Assembly (NCBI RefSeq): GCF_014633365.1
Contig: NC_068343.1
Location: 27,187,307 to 27,251,306 of the forward strand
Direction of reading: 5' to 3'
Source: Diospyros lotus
Taxonomy: Eukaryota > Streptophyta > Magnoliopsida > Ericales > Ebenaceae
DNA: 64,000 bases
This document shows positions 1 through 11,718 of this stretch, piece after piece (the stretch's first letter is position 1; each line of letters starts with the position of its first letter). The position numbers were made by a program, and so were the translations under genes. The notes under the pieces were generated by a model, which did no database searches, was not told where the DNA came from, and was given only the letters and a program-made list of their open reading frames with translations.

Positions 1-221
1 TATCGTTTTCGGTTGATGTTGACTCAGAGTTTTATTTTGGTTGATTGAGATATTCACTATGGTATCAGATTTTAGTTTATCAGTTATTTTATTTTGTTCC
101 CCGTAGCACCAGGTGCTACGGGGAACAAAATAAAATAACTGATAAACTAAAATCTGATACCATAGTGAATATCTCAATCAACCAAAATAAAACTCTGAGT
201 CAACATCAACCGAAAACGATA
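1..221. repeat. Perfect head-to-head palindrome of LTR A sequence
   Basis: Positions 1-110 are the exact reverse complement of 112-221, with the single base 111 at the centre. The right arm continues as LTR A, matching the copies that start at 33048 and 48070 from their GGTGCTAC motif onward. The left arm is the same LTR inverted and runs off the window edge, so the full palindrome may be longer. No mismatch was seen over 110 bp, which is unusual among otherwise decayed repeats. Either a very recent fold-back rearrangement or a long-read assembly artefact would explain it. Confidence 0.95.
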
Positions 222-395
222 AACTACATCTAAGGGAAAATCCCTAAACTAAAATATAAAATAAACCTAAACTGATTAAACACTAACTAATAAACTCCCA
301 GACATCTTTGGTCTTGAGTGGCTCCACATACACACACTACTGGACATTGCTACTAGAAGACTTCCATTTATTTAATTATTTAATGATTTATTTTT

Positions 396-486
396 TGTAA
401 CTTGAAGACTTCCCGAGGGGTCACCCATCATAGAATTGCCCCAACCCGAGCACGCTTAACTTTGGGGTTTTGAAGATAATGGAACC
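396..486 (-). pseudogene. 5S rRNA-derived segment (Cassandra-like) inside LTR A
   Basis: Read on the minus strand this contains GTTAAGCGTGCTCGGG, then GATGGGTGACC, then CGGGAAGTC, in the order and near spacing of the internal control region and 3' end of plant 5S rRNA (A-box, intermediate element, C-box). It lies inside the LTR, as in Cassandra terminal-repeat retrotransposons, which are known to carry 5S sequence in their LTRs. The 5' half of 5S is not recognisable, so this is a fragment, not a working 5S gene. It is absent at the matching place in the other LTR A copies. Confidence 0.8.
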
Positions 487-539
487 AAATAAGATAAAAG
501 ATGAAATTTCGGTGTGAGTGTTATACACCCTAGGCCCAT

Positions 540-1020
540 TGGGATATGAAAATCACCTATCCGGATATGAGACACATGAATTGAATGGAATTGTGAGAGA
601 CATCCAGATGAGTAAGGACCCATCCAGATACAAGGCACATGAAACTTTGGGTGGGTTGTGAGAGACATCCAGATGAGTAAGGACCCATCCGGATACAAGA
701 CACATACATTTTTTAACATATCCGGATACAACACAAGGTATCCGGATATCACTCTCAAAAAGCCTTAGACTCACCCAGATACGACACAAAGCATCTGAAT
801 ATCACTCACAGATAACTTAGACACATTCGGATACGACTCAAAGCATTCGAATACTACTCACAATCACTCCTGGACACATCTGAATATGAAAACAAAACAT
901 CTAGATATCACTGGACCATCCGGATATGAACAATAACTATCCAGATGTCACTCACATAAAATTTTTAACCCATCCGGATAGCCTCTAACCTATCCGGATA
1001 TGAGGTAACCTATCCAGATG
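540..1020. repeat. ATCCGGAT palindrome cluster, LTR A copy 1
   Basis: The self-complementary 8-mer ATCCGGAT and one-base variants (ATCCAGAT, ATTCGGAT, ATCTGGAT) recur about every 20-40 bp, roughly 20 times, usually followed by A and an A/T-rich filler. The fillers are not a constant tandem unit. The cluster lies downstream of the LTR TATA box in element orientation, so it would be transcribed. The same cluster is at 34040-34735 and 49110-49450, with a few degenerate members at 10610-10680. Confidence 0.85.
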
Positions 1021-1839
1021 TCTGCAACTTTTAAACCCAGAGACGAACGCTCACAGAGACTTTGTTCTTGATTCAAACTTAACAAAACTACATCATTCTG
1101 AATAAAATCTTGGGAAAACAAATCCCAATCAACATGAAACAACTTAGGAATGATTTAACGATCATATTTAATGGAGTCGCTGCAAAGAAAAGTGCATGAA
1201 CTGATATAAACTCACTGTATATGCATGCATATATATATACACACATACTGACTGTATTAATCTGAAATACACTGAGAAATCTTGAATCAATTGAGGGTAT
1301 CACTGAACTATAATCCCGTAAGAATGGATTACAGGGATGGAATACTTGCCTTTCAATCTCTTTGATCAGATTCGAATACTTCTAACGAACTGCTATGCAA
1401 TTCACTACTACTGCAATTCCTCTTGAATTCTTTTCTTCTTCTATGCGATCTCTAATCTCCACGGCGTGAAGAAACTCAATCTATGACTCTCTCTATATAT
1501 ATACGCAAGAGAAGCAGCCCTAAAGCCCACTTCTTCTTCTCCTACTATAACTTGGAGTCTTCTCAAATCCAAAACTCTCTCTCGTGTGGACTCCTCAAAT
1601 ATAATAACTTTAATTAAATAATTAAATTCTAATCACAAATTGCTAAATGACTCTCATGTCCTAGCATTTAATTTCCAAAATAAATAACTAGAATTAAATG
1701 CTCTTTAAATACTATTCTCACTATTAAAAATCTAAATTGCCACATTAAATAATTAAATGGAAAATTCTCTTAATCAATTACTTTAATAATTAATTAAATA
1801 ATTCTAAATAAATACTGGGCCCGCTAACGGGTCGTTACA

Positions 1840-1857
1840 ATTTCTCCCCTCCTTAAA
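1840..1857 (-). promoter_or_regulatory. Polypurine tract of chromovirus copy 1
   Basis: The minus strand reads TTAAGGAGGGGAGAAAT directly before the LTR start TGTAACGACCC. This is the position and composition of the plus-strand DNA primer of LTR retrotransposons. The same tract follows the LTR at 50758 in copy 2. Confidence 0.85.
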
Positions 1858-1886
1858 AGAATTTGGTCCTCCAAATTAGTAACTGG

Positions 1887-4800
1887 TTACTCGAACAATG
1901 AGGGGTAAAGACGCATCATCTCTTCTTCTAGCTCCTAAGTCACCTCTTCTGACGAATGTTGCTGCCATTGCACTTTCACAAGAGGAATTGATTGATTCCT
2001 CAAAGTCTTCTCTTTACGCTCTAAAATACTGGTAGGCATCTTTTCATAAGATACATGTTCTTTAACTTCAAGAGTTTAAAAATTGATCACATGCCGAGGA
2101 TCTAGCACATACTTCCTTAACATCGAAACATGGAACACATTGTGAACATGAGACAACTGAGGTGGCAAAGCTAACTCATATGCCAAAGTCCCTATCCGTC
2201 TCAAAATCTCAAATGGACCAATGTAACGGGGACTAAGCTTCCCTGTTAAGCCAAATCTCCGCACATCATTAATAGGCATGACTCTCAACCAAATGTGGTC
2301 GCCTACCTCAAACTCGAGGTCTCGTAGTCGCTTGTCTACATAGCTCTTCTGTCTGTCTTGTGCTGCCTTCATTCTTGCTTTGATCATTCAGATCTTTTCT
2401 ATCGTCTGCTCAATAATTTCAGGACCTAATAAAGACCTATCTCCAATCTCTTCCCAACATATCAGCGATCGACATGGTCTCCTATACAAAGCCTCATAAA
2501 GTGACATTCCAATACTTGAATGGAAACTATTATTGTAGACAAATTCCACCAAAGGTAGATGTTCATCCCAACTACCTTGAAAATCTAGAATAAAAGCTCT
2601 CAACATGTCTTCAAGAGTCCTAATAGTCCTCTCTGACTGACCGTCTGTCTGCGAATGAAATGCCGTACTAAACTTCAGTTGAGATCCCAACACCTCATGC
2701 AAAGCTCCCCAAAAATGAGAAGTAAAATGAGGATCTCGATCTGATATAATGTCGGATGGAACATCGTGTAACTTCATGATCTCCTCAATATAAATTTTGG
2801 CAAATCTGTTCAATGGATAAGTCTTCTTAATAGGCAGAAAATAGGCTGATTTAGTCAAACGATCAACAATCACCCATATAGCATCATAGCCTTTAGTCGT
2901 CTTGGGTAAACCCATCACAAAATTCATGGCAATGTTATCCCATTTCCACTCCGGAATAGGTAATGAAAGTAATAAACCTGCGGGTTTCTGATGTTCCGCT
3001 ACTGAACACTGTGAAATATATCTGGCTACATCTTTCTTCATACCACTCCACCAATACTATTGCTTAAGGTCGTGGTACATCTTCGCAACACCTGGATGAA
3101 TAGTGTACCGACTCTTGTGTGCTTCATTTAAAATCTCTTGCTTAAGATTCCCATCATTGGGTATACAAATATGTCCCTGGAATAAGAGTATACCATCACT
3201 CCATAGAGTATATCCCAAAGGAGAAAATTTCTCGATATCTGCCAAAATCCGTGTCAACTTCTCATCTTTTGTTTGCTGGTCCTTGATTAAATCAAATAAC
3301 TCGGGTTGCACCCTCATATAAGCGCAACTCATCACTGTACTATCCTCTGGGGTTAAAATAGATAGAGCACTCAATTGCTCCAATAACTTCCATTCTTGAA
3401 CCATCATCGTCGCCATAGAAGCTCCTCGTCGACTCAAAGCATCGGCTACTACATTAGCCTTTCTTGGATGGTATAAAATCTTACAGTCGAAGTCTTTAAA
3501 TAACTCGACCCAACGTCTTTGCCTCATGTTCAATTCTTTCTGGGATAAGAGATAATGTAAACTCTTATGATCTGTATAAATTTCAACTGTCTCACCATAT
3601 AAATAGTGTCGCCATATCTTCAATGCAAATACTACCACTGCCAACTCCAAATCATGAGTGGGATAATTCACCTCGTGTTTCTTCAATTGTTTGGATGCAT
3701 AAGCGTTAACTCGACCCTCTTGCATCAATACGCAACCCAAACCTAAATGGGATGCATCACTGTAGATGGAATATTTCTCTCCACTTCTTGGAATGGCTAA
3801 AACTGGTGCAGTAGTCAACTTCATCTTTAATTCTTGGAAGGCACGTTCACACGTGTCATTCCATTCAAACTTATCTCTTTTCCTTGTTAGCTTAGTCATA
3901 GGGGAAGATAAATGAGCAAATCCCTCAATAAATCGCTTATAATAGCCCGCAAGACCCATAAAACTACGTATCTCTGTCATAGTCGTCGGCCTCGACCAAT
4001 CCATAACTACTTTAGTCTTGTCTGGATCCACTAAAATACTGTCTGTAGAAACCACATGGCCTAGAAATCCAATATGAGTAAGCCAAAACTCACACTTGCT
4101 GAACTTGGCGTATAGTTGCTTCTCTTTAAGCCTCTACAATACTAGAGTAAGGTACTTCGTATGCTCCTCCACATTAGGTGAGTAGACTAAAATATCGTCG
4201 ATGAAGACAATAATGAATTGATCTAGATACTCACATAGGACTCGATTAATCAAATTCATGAAAACAGCTGGGGCATTCGTCAACCCAAATGTCATCACCA
4301 CAAACTCGTAGTGTCCATAGCGAGTCTTGAAAGCAGTCTTCTGAATATCATCATCTCTAACTCGCACCTGATGGTATCTCGATCTCAAATCTATCTTCGA
4401 GAATACCTTAGCTCCTCTCAACTGATCTAACAAGTCATCCACTCGAGGTAAGGGATACTTATTCTTCACTGTCACCTGGTTTAATTGGCGATAATCAATA
4501 CATAATCTCAAAGATCCATCTTTCTTCCTCACGAACAATACTGGTGCACCCCACGGGGATGAACTGGGTTGGATAAAACCATTTTCTATTAATTCTTCTA
4601 ACTGGGCCTTCAATTCCTTTAGCTCATTAGGTGCCATCCGATATGGAGCCTTTGAGATAGGCTGTGTACCAAGTAATAACTCAATAGTAAACTATGATCT
4701 TCTCCGATGAGGTAATCCTGGTAACTCATCAGGAAAAATGTCTAGAAACTCACGTACTACTGGTACCTAGGATAACTTCTTCTTGCTTCCTTCGTAAATG

Positions 4801-5389
4801 GTTACATAAGCTAAATAAGCTTCACATCCGTCACGTATCATCTTCTCGACTTTCATCACCGAGATCATAGGAATCGTAAACATAGGCTTGACTCCTCTAT
4901 AAATAAGAATCGGCTGTTGAGGTAGTTCGAAGTTAATAATCTTTCGCCGACAGTCGACTTTTGCATAATGCCATGACAACCAATCCATGCCAAGGATCAA
5001 ATCAAAATCCTTAATATCGAGAATTACTAAATCTCCCAATAGCTTCTTATCATGGACCTCGATCTCACAATTCTCAAACTTTTCTCTAGCTACCATAATC
5101 TTATCTCCTAGCGTAGACACAATCAAGTGATACGGCAAAGAAATCCGGGAATGGGGAACATAACATATTGTGTGTAATGCAATAAAAGAATGTGTGGAAC
5201 CAGTATCAAATAATGCACGCACATCATGACCATATAGGGATAAAATACCTTGGATAGTCCCGTCGCCCTGCTCTGCCTCAACTGTGGTAAGTGCATAAAC
5301 TCCACCCTTCACTTGTCTATCTGCGGGCTGTGGATGCTGAGCTACTGGTACTGCAGGTATAGGTGCCGCTCCTGGCCCTCTAACTGCTG
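1887..5389 (-). pseudogene. Chromovirus pol (PR-RT-RNaseH-IN-chromodomain), copy 1, broken
   Basis: Read right to left, the domains are: protease (4767-5312) with DTGS active site; reverse transcriptase (4134-4637) with FIDD in place of YVDD; RNase H (3057-4055) with YSDAS and TDHKSL; integrase core (2388-3041) with VDRLTKSA, SDRDPHF and the DGQSERTI glutamate region; then a GPFEIL linker and chromodomain-like tail ending at 1887. This is the Tekay/Del type of Ty3/gypsy. Stops interrupt it at 2076, 2388, 3057 and 4134, near 4695 and 4767, and inside the tail. The stop at 2388 is TGA where copy 2 has CGA (Arg). Catalytic residues remain visible, but no full polyprotein can be made. Confidence 0.93.
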
Positions 5390-6524
5390 CTGGCCTCTGA
5401 TTCGCCTATTAACCTCTATTCTGGGGTGGTTGAGTACACCTGTTGGCAGTGTGTCCTTTCTGTCCGCACTTGAAACAAGTCACCTCTAGTGTGGGGAGTG
5501 CTGCTTGATTCCTCGGGCAATCTTTCTTCCTATTTCCTTCTTATCCACACTTGTAACATACATTCTTCCCAACTAGGCACGGTCCCCCATGCTTCCTCCC
5601 ACACTGACCACATTGTGGATTATTCTCTGTCTTATCTCCTTGTCCAGCTGTCCACTTCCTCTTCTTATTATTATTGGATGAACCTTGAGATGTACCTGTA
5701 CCCTTCTTAGCTGCTTGTGTTGCTCTCCATTCATTGCGATCTTGCTCAATAGCATACGCTCGCTGGACCACTGTGGCATAATCCATGCTCAAAGCTCCTC
5801 CAAACGCATGTCAGATATCTGCATGCAATCCTCTCTAGAATTTGGCAGCCTTATTTGCTTCAGTGGACACCAACACCGGAGCATATAGTGATAATGCTGT
5901 AAACTCTGCCTCGTACTGAGCCACCATGTTAGTACCTTGTACCAACTCCACAAACTCATAGACTTTCTTCTCCTTGACCCATGCTGGGCAATAAGCGTCG
6001 TTGAACACTTATTGAAACTCGACCCATGTGGGCTCTCGATCACCAAACCTCTGGCGGGCAGTCTCCCACCATCTCTCGGCATTACCTCTAAACATGAACG
6101 TGCTAATTCGTACTCATCGTTCATCCACACAACCAATTTATTAGAGATGCTTCTCTATTGATAGCATCCAATTCTCTATTACTGCTGCATCTGTACCTCC
6201 ATGAAATGCTGGTGGTCAGAAGGTCATGAAATCCTTTAGTAATTGGCTCCCGGTATCTGTCTCTACGACTGGAATGGTTGGAGTAACTGGCGAATCACCT
6301 CCACTACCTCTTGCTTCTTGTGGTACTTGCGGTTGCCTCGCCTGATTGGTAACTAGGGTATCGACTACCCTCATCAATCTTGCCAACATGCCTCGCATCT
6401 CGACCATACTCTGTCGCAAGTCACTACCAGACTCCCCTGGTGAGCCTGGTATGGGAACTGGAACCTCGCATGGCATAGAAGTAGCCTGACTGCGAGTACA
6501 GGGTCGTCTTCTTCTATCACTCAT
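5390..6524 (-). pseudogene. Chromovirus gag with zinc knuckles, copy 1, broken
   Basis: The start Met at 6524 opens an Arg-rich N-terminus (MSDRRRRPCTR), followed by a gag core containing FHGGTD and, further on, RFGDREPTWVEF. Cys/His-rich nucleocapsid motifs (CGQCGRKHGGPC, CYKCG, CFKCGQKGH) lie between 5460 and 5650. The frame stays recognisable to the protease but carries several stops, for example after CYKCG at 5541 and around 5810-5840 and 6010. Gag would form the particle that packages element RNA. It sits just downstream of the primer site. Confidence 0.88.
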
Positions 6525-6645
6525 CTTCCTACATCACCATTTAGGGTTAGAATACTGTAAATTGGGCCAACTTATCTAATTGACGGACACAAGTCCTAAC
6601 TCTACCCAACATCCTATGTGTGTACTAGAGACTCCTCAAAACACT

Positions 6646-6657
6646 GCTCTGATACCA
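6646..6657 (-). promoter_or_regulatory. Primer binding site, initiator tRNA-Met type
   Basis: The minus strand reads TGGTATCAGAGC, complementary to the 3' end of plant initiator tRNA-Met. It lies two to three bases inside the 5' LTR end and about 120 bp before the gag start. Confidence 0.9.
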
Positions 6658-6659
6658 AT

Positions 6660-8134
6660 CTATAACGATCGGGGTCCACATAGCAACGTATTGTCCGATT
6701 CAAGTAGCAACCAATCTCCAGTTTTATCGTTCTAGGATTTAATCCCAAAACGCGCGTCATTATGTAGAATACCCTCCTCACTTATATGCCCAGTTCCCCC
6801 CTTTTTCATGGTCGATGTGGGATTCACCTAAGGTGCTTACCAAGAGTCTCACCTTGTTGGTTTATCTCTTAGAATGTATGGTTTTACTGCAAATGTCCTA
6901 GGTTTTTGCAGAAAATACGTATTTTGGTAAACCAAACCCAAAATATTTCTACATAGGGTTGATGGAAATTAAAGTAGGGGCATAACTAAAAAATTTAATG
7001 GAAAAATGACATTTAACACGCCCTCACCCACCCATAAAGTGGCCTACCCGCCTTCACGCACAGCCACTTTCCGGTGCATGTATCTCACGCACGGCCCTAA
7101 TTTCAGACAACATTGCGCTATTTTCGTATTTCGGCCATATCTCCCTCGTTTTATCTCCGATTCAACCCCCGTTTGAACCTGTGCGACCTTCTCTTACCCT
7201 TCTATAGTATTATCAAAAAAGATAGGACTTACCTCACTTTTTTCTTACTATTGGGGGTGAACTTTGGCAGAGACTTGAAACTCCGACGATACTTGTTCTC
7301 CCCCTATTCTTCTCCGATTTCCTCCCTCCTTCTTGCAGAATTTTCTCCCCTCTCTCAAGAGCAAACTCCTCAACTTGGAATGACTTAACCCTCAAACTCT
7401 CTTGAATGATTTGAGAACAACCCATGATCTCTATTTATAGATTCTTTGAACCAATCACATGGTGCCACTTGTCTCAGGATAAGCCATGGACTCCAAAGAC
7501 TCAAAGCTATAATTGAATAGGCTTTCAAATCCAAAGCTAGAATGGATTTAATTTTTGAAATCCAAAGCTCATACCGCAAACTTCTTCCAAATATCATTTT
7601 AGCCCTTATTTCAAGTTCTCAAACTTTGATATTTTACTACATGATCTCCTAATTTCATCCTTATTTCGTATGGATAACTCTCTAATTACAATTACACCCT
7701 CAAACATCAAATTTATTCTCATCGAGATATTTAAAATCCAAACTTAATAATTCAAAGTTACTCAATAAGTATGATTTCATTCCAGTGCCTTCATAGGACC
7801 TTTGTTTCATCCCTAAACCATGTCAGGGTTGTTTTATTTACAAAATTAGAGTCTCCTCAGGGTTCCATCGATTTTTCAAAAGCCTGTTACCATCATTCGA
7901 TCTTTTAGGCTACTACATAGCATAACTGAAAATCGTTTTTGATTTGATTTCTTTCAACATCACAAATCTTGCCTCGAGACACTCGTCAAAGATATACCTT
8001 TGTCCTTAGGTATCTAAGCTCCAAGGCACTTCTTGTAGCTGATTCGATCACTTGTTGCCATTTGAAGCATATTTTTTGATATTTTAAACTCACTTAAAAT
8101 ACATGACAACTTCACTAAAATATAGGGTATTATA
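6660..8134 (-). mobile_element. LTR E: 5' LTR-like sequence beside copy 1, different family from its 3' LTR
   Basis: In element orientation it begins TATAATACCC at 8134, probably a mutated TGTAATACCC, and ends CGATCGTTATA beside the primer site. TATA boxes lie at 7431-7440 (CTATAAATAG) and near 6783 (GCATATAAG), the second just downstream of a TCCCACATCGACC motif. Its middle resembles LTR D (38107-39892), and its U3 resembles 28200-28751 and the right end of LTR C. It shares no recognisable sequence with LTR A, so copy 1 is flanked by unlike LTRs. It has no coding capacity. Confidence 0.65.
7431..7440 (-). promoter_or_regulatory. TATA box of LTR E
   Basis: The minus strand reads CTATAAATAG. 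The same decamer occurs in LTR F at 21106-21115. Confidence 0.6.
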
Positions 8135-8405
8135 TCTTTTCTATTAAATAGGGAATTAATTGGTTTTGACACTGAAATTGTCTTGACCCAAGCTAAAATT
8201 CAATGTTAGTTTAGTTTTAATTCTTGCCTTTAGATCATCTTAATCACCTTCTAAAATCAAATATTCTATGATTTTTGTTTTTGTCTATAAATAACCACGC
8301 ACACTCGCACACTGGAGAGTATAATTGCCCTATACCTGCTTTAATAAGAGAATTAATGTTTGACGAATTTGATTGTTGTTTTGATAAATAAATGTGCAGG
8401 GTAGT
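8135..8405 (-). mobile_element. LTR F, first copy (fragment)
   Basis: This matches the reverse complement of 19930-20220 in the complete LTR F (19896-21590). It is cut on the left by the element ending at 8134 and on the right by LTR C, and resumes at 14288 up to a CA terminus at 14302 (GTAGCAGTCA). The rest would lie beyond the left edge of the window. Confidence 0.75.
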
Positions 8406-8913
8406 TGTAACGTCCCATTTTCCTGGGCGCGTTATGACTTGGGACAATCCTGGGACGATAAATTTTTTCTTTTCGAACTCATAATAAATCGCATCATTCC
8501 TCGCATCCGTCCTAGAATTTCCCTATTTTATTTTATTCTCGAAAGAGAAAATCATCATATACTCATCTATCTCAATTGCGGAAGCTAGAATCAAACCTGA
8601 CATCTTACTTTAACATAAATCATAAATCAAATCTTTACATCATCGTCTCTAGAACTTAATCCTTAACATGACTTAAAACATAACATACGTTCTCAACTTA
8701 ACATTAACACATAACATATGTTCTTACTAACATGAACCCTAAATGGGGTTATACATCATCATTAACCATAAGGTTATACATCATCATTCATCAATCATCA
8801 ATCATAACTTATATCTTACATCATGGACCTTTCAAAGCGTTTAGATTTCATAGTAGCAAGACTTAAACACATGGGTTACATTACATACATTCATCTCATC
8901 GTTCATTCATCAT

Positions 8914-8929
8914 GCACTTAGCTAAGTGC
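8914..8929. repeat. Palindrome GCACTTAGCTAAGTGC in LTR C
   Basis: This is a perfect 16-bp palindrome. A second, imperfect version (GCACTTGGAAAGTGC) follows at 8956-8970 with similar flanks, so it is a two-copy motif within LTR C. Confidence 0.7.
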
Positions 8930-8975
8930 CATTTACTTTCAATTCAATTCATCGTGCACTTGGAAAGTGCCATTT

Positions 8976-11718
8976 TGTAACGACCCATCAGAGGGTTTAG
9001 TATTTATTTAGCATTGATTAATTTATTTAATTAATTTTTAGTTTAAGATTTTGCGAGTTAATTATTTAATGTGGCAATTGAGATTTTATTTGAGAAAATA
9101 GTATCTAAATAGCATTAGATTCTTATTAATTTGTGAGAATTGAATATAAGGACATGGCAGTCTTTTAGAGGTTTGTTAATTAGAATTAAATTATTTAATT
9201 AAGAGTTATTATGTTGGAAGAATCCTTGAGAGAAGAGGGATTAAATTATAGTCTCCTAATTTCAAAAGAAGTATGAGTTATGGGATTTAGGGTTGTATTT
9301 TCCACTTATATATACATATATATAAGCCTTTAGAGTCTAGCATGGAGTCATGCCGTGAAGAACAAAAGAAAAGAAATTGAAGAAGCCTAGAGTTCATTCA
9401 AGTTTCATCCATTTTAGTTTTCATCGGTTGATTGATCAAATCAAAGGCAAGTTCTTCTCCTTGTAAACTCTTCTTACGGGAGCATGTGTAGCAATCAAAC
9501 TCAATTTTGTAAGATTTACATTGAGTTCCAGATCAGTTTTCCAGCCATATAAAGAGTATATATATATATATATATACATGAATGACAGTAAGTGGATTCA
9601 AGTTGTGTGATAGTTTTATCATTGATTCTTCAAGTTATCCTTGTAAAGCTTTCTTTTAGGATTCGATTAAGCCCTTGATATCAGTTTTCTTGGTAATCCA
9701 TTGTTGGTTTTCAGATTCATTTGGTTACAGTTAATCGTATAATTATACATACATATATATTAGCATAACAGTGTGCATGAATAGATTCATTCGTTGGATT
9801 TTTATCTGTGATTCTTCAAGCTTTAATCCGTTGTTGATTCATATAATTGATTCTTATCAATTGGGACTTGGTTTCCCAAGATTTCATTCGAAATGGTGTT
9901 TTTATTAAGTTTTGAATTAAACCCATGGAGTCTCTGTCCGTGTTTTGTTTCTAGGCTTGGAAGATGAAGGTATTTGGATACCCAGCATTCCAGAAAGCTT
10001 TTGTTCTCTTGCAGGCCATTTTTGACCTTTATGGAGCCCGAATCTTGAAAAATGCAAAACATGAAAGTTGTAGTTCTTCCTCTTGTATTTACATATCAAT
10101 TTGAATCAGCTCAATCAGAGTTCATAACAGAGAGTTATGGCCAAAATACGAAAGGGTAACAATCTGTCCCGAATTCCGTGTTTTCTTAAAGTTGTCTCTT
10201 TGAGTTTTGTTCTCTTGCGGGCCAATTTTGACCTTGATGGAGCCCGAATCTTGAAAAATTCAAAACATGAAAATTTTAGGTCTTCCTCTTTTATTTCAGT
10301 ATCAATTTTAATCAGATCAATTGGAGTTCAGAACAGAGAGTTATGAAAAAAATACGAAAGGGTATCAATCTGTCCACTCAGCATTCCAGAAAGCTTTTGT
10401 TCTCTTGCGGGCCAATTTTGACCTTGATGGAGCCTGAATCTCATAAAACTAAAAACATGAAAGTTGTATGTCTTCCTCTTATCTTTCCAAATAAATTTGA
10501 ATTAGCTCAATCGGAGTTCAGAACAGATAGTTATGGCTAAAATACGAAAGGGTAACAATCTGTCTCGAATTCCATATTTTCTTAAAGTTGTTTCTTTTAG
10601 TATTTGAAAGCCTTTATCCCAGATTATCCAAATACCCTTCAGAATATCCGTATGCCCTTTTTCCAGTATCCGGATGGGTCTTCTTAGAATTTCAAGTAGG
10701 CTTCCAGAAAGTCCAATTCAAGTTTAATTTCAATAAAATAGTCAATACGCCTATTGAATTTAAATGTCAGATTATATTGAGCTAATCATGCCCATGCCAT
10801 AATACATAGTTCATAGAATCTTTGTATTCTAATACATTGAAGATTAGATTACATGTTTAGTATATTATTATGACATGATCAGCATTACTTGTGAGATTAT
10901 GTGCATACACTTTTGGTATGAGCATTTGGCACGATTTTATATGGAGCACTACATCTTGTGTGCCAGCATATATATGTGCACAGCATTGCATTAAGCGCGC
11001 CAGGCGGCTGGTCCGCGGGGATTCCACCAGTTTAGTTTTTAGTTTTGTTTTGCTCGCTTGTTGTCGACCAGGGAGCCAGGGGCATATTGCCCACAGTATG
11101 TGCTTACAGTTTTTCTGTTTGCAAGATTCAGATCAGTCAAGTATGATTTTTCAGTTATGTAGGCTTATGAGCCAAAGTTGCATACTTGTATTTAATTTAC
11201 AGTTTATGTGCATTACATTATTATGAATGCAACCAGTTAGTAACTATACTCAGTACAAGTTAAATCAGTACTTATTCTCAGCATCAGTTCAGTAAGTTTT
11301 AATCAATATCGATATTTCTTCGATTCAGCTACAGTTATTTCTTTCTAACTTATTACTTGCTGAGCTTTATAGCTCACCTTGTACTCTTCACCATTCCAAG
11401 TCCTAACGGGGGAGTACCAGATGTGGGGCCTAACAACAGTGTTCAGTAGTGTGTGTATGTGGAGCCGCTCAAGACCAAAGGTGTCTGGGAGTTTAATAGT
11501 TGGTGTCTTATCAGTTTAGGTTTATTTTATATCTCAGTTTAGGGATTTTCCCTTAGATGTAGTTTATGGTTTTCAGTTGATGTTGACTCAGAGTTTTATT
11601 TCAGTTGATTGAGATATTCAGTATTGGTATCGGAATTCATTTTATCAATTAGTTTTATTTTTGTTTTATTTCTCGTAGCATCTCTTCTTTGACAGTTCTA
11701 GGAGAGGGGGTGTTACAC
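8976..11718 (+). mobile_element. Solo LTR A with perfect TSD
   Basis: It begins TGTAACGACCC and ends GGGGGTGTTACA. The 5-bp duplication CATTT is at 8971-8975 and 11719-11723. It is 2743 bp long with a TATA-rich promoter near 9300-9322 on the plus strand. The flanks join into continuous LTR C sequence if it is removed. It differs from the other LTR A copies in having few ATCCGGAT motifs and instead three copies of a roughly 200-bp unit at 9995-10590. No gag or pol adjoins it, so unequal recombination between the two LTRs of an element is the likely origin. Confidence 0.93.
9995..10590 (+). repeat. Three-copy ~200-bp unit inside solo LTR A
   Basis: The anchor TTGTTCTCTTGC starts at 10001, 10207 and 10397, giving spacings of 206 and 190 bp. 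Each unit runs through TTTTGACCTT, GGAGC, AACATGAAAGTTGTA (variable in unit 2) and AGAGAGTTATGG to CGAAAGGGTA. The same block, in the opposite orientation relative to its element, is in the Athila-like LTR at 42705-42840. Confidence 0.85.

Larger units (their letters stand above)
112..1839 (-). mobile_element. LTR A, truncated; 3' LTR of chromovirus copy 1
   Basis: On the plus strand this ends in GGGTCGTTACA at 1839, directly beside a polypurine tract, so in element orientation the LTR starts TGTAACGACCC at 1839. A TATA-like run lies near 1495-1503 on the minus strand. The far end is cut at the palindrome centre, so the TGTAACACCCCC terminus seen at 33048 and 48070 is missing. Compared with those copies, about 700 bp after position 356 is replaced by a roughly 180-bp segment carrying 5S-like sequence. 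Full-length relatives here are about 2.6-2.7 kb; this one is 1.73 kb. Confidence 0.85.

Noticed and set aside
396..486. Functional 5S rRNA gene
   Set aside because: Only the 3' part is recognisable and it carries several changes; no full-length 5S or terminator pattern.
5789..6136. 115-residue ORF on the minus strand
   Set aside because: It is an alternative frame of gag; the true gag frame is recognisable beside it with stops.
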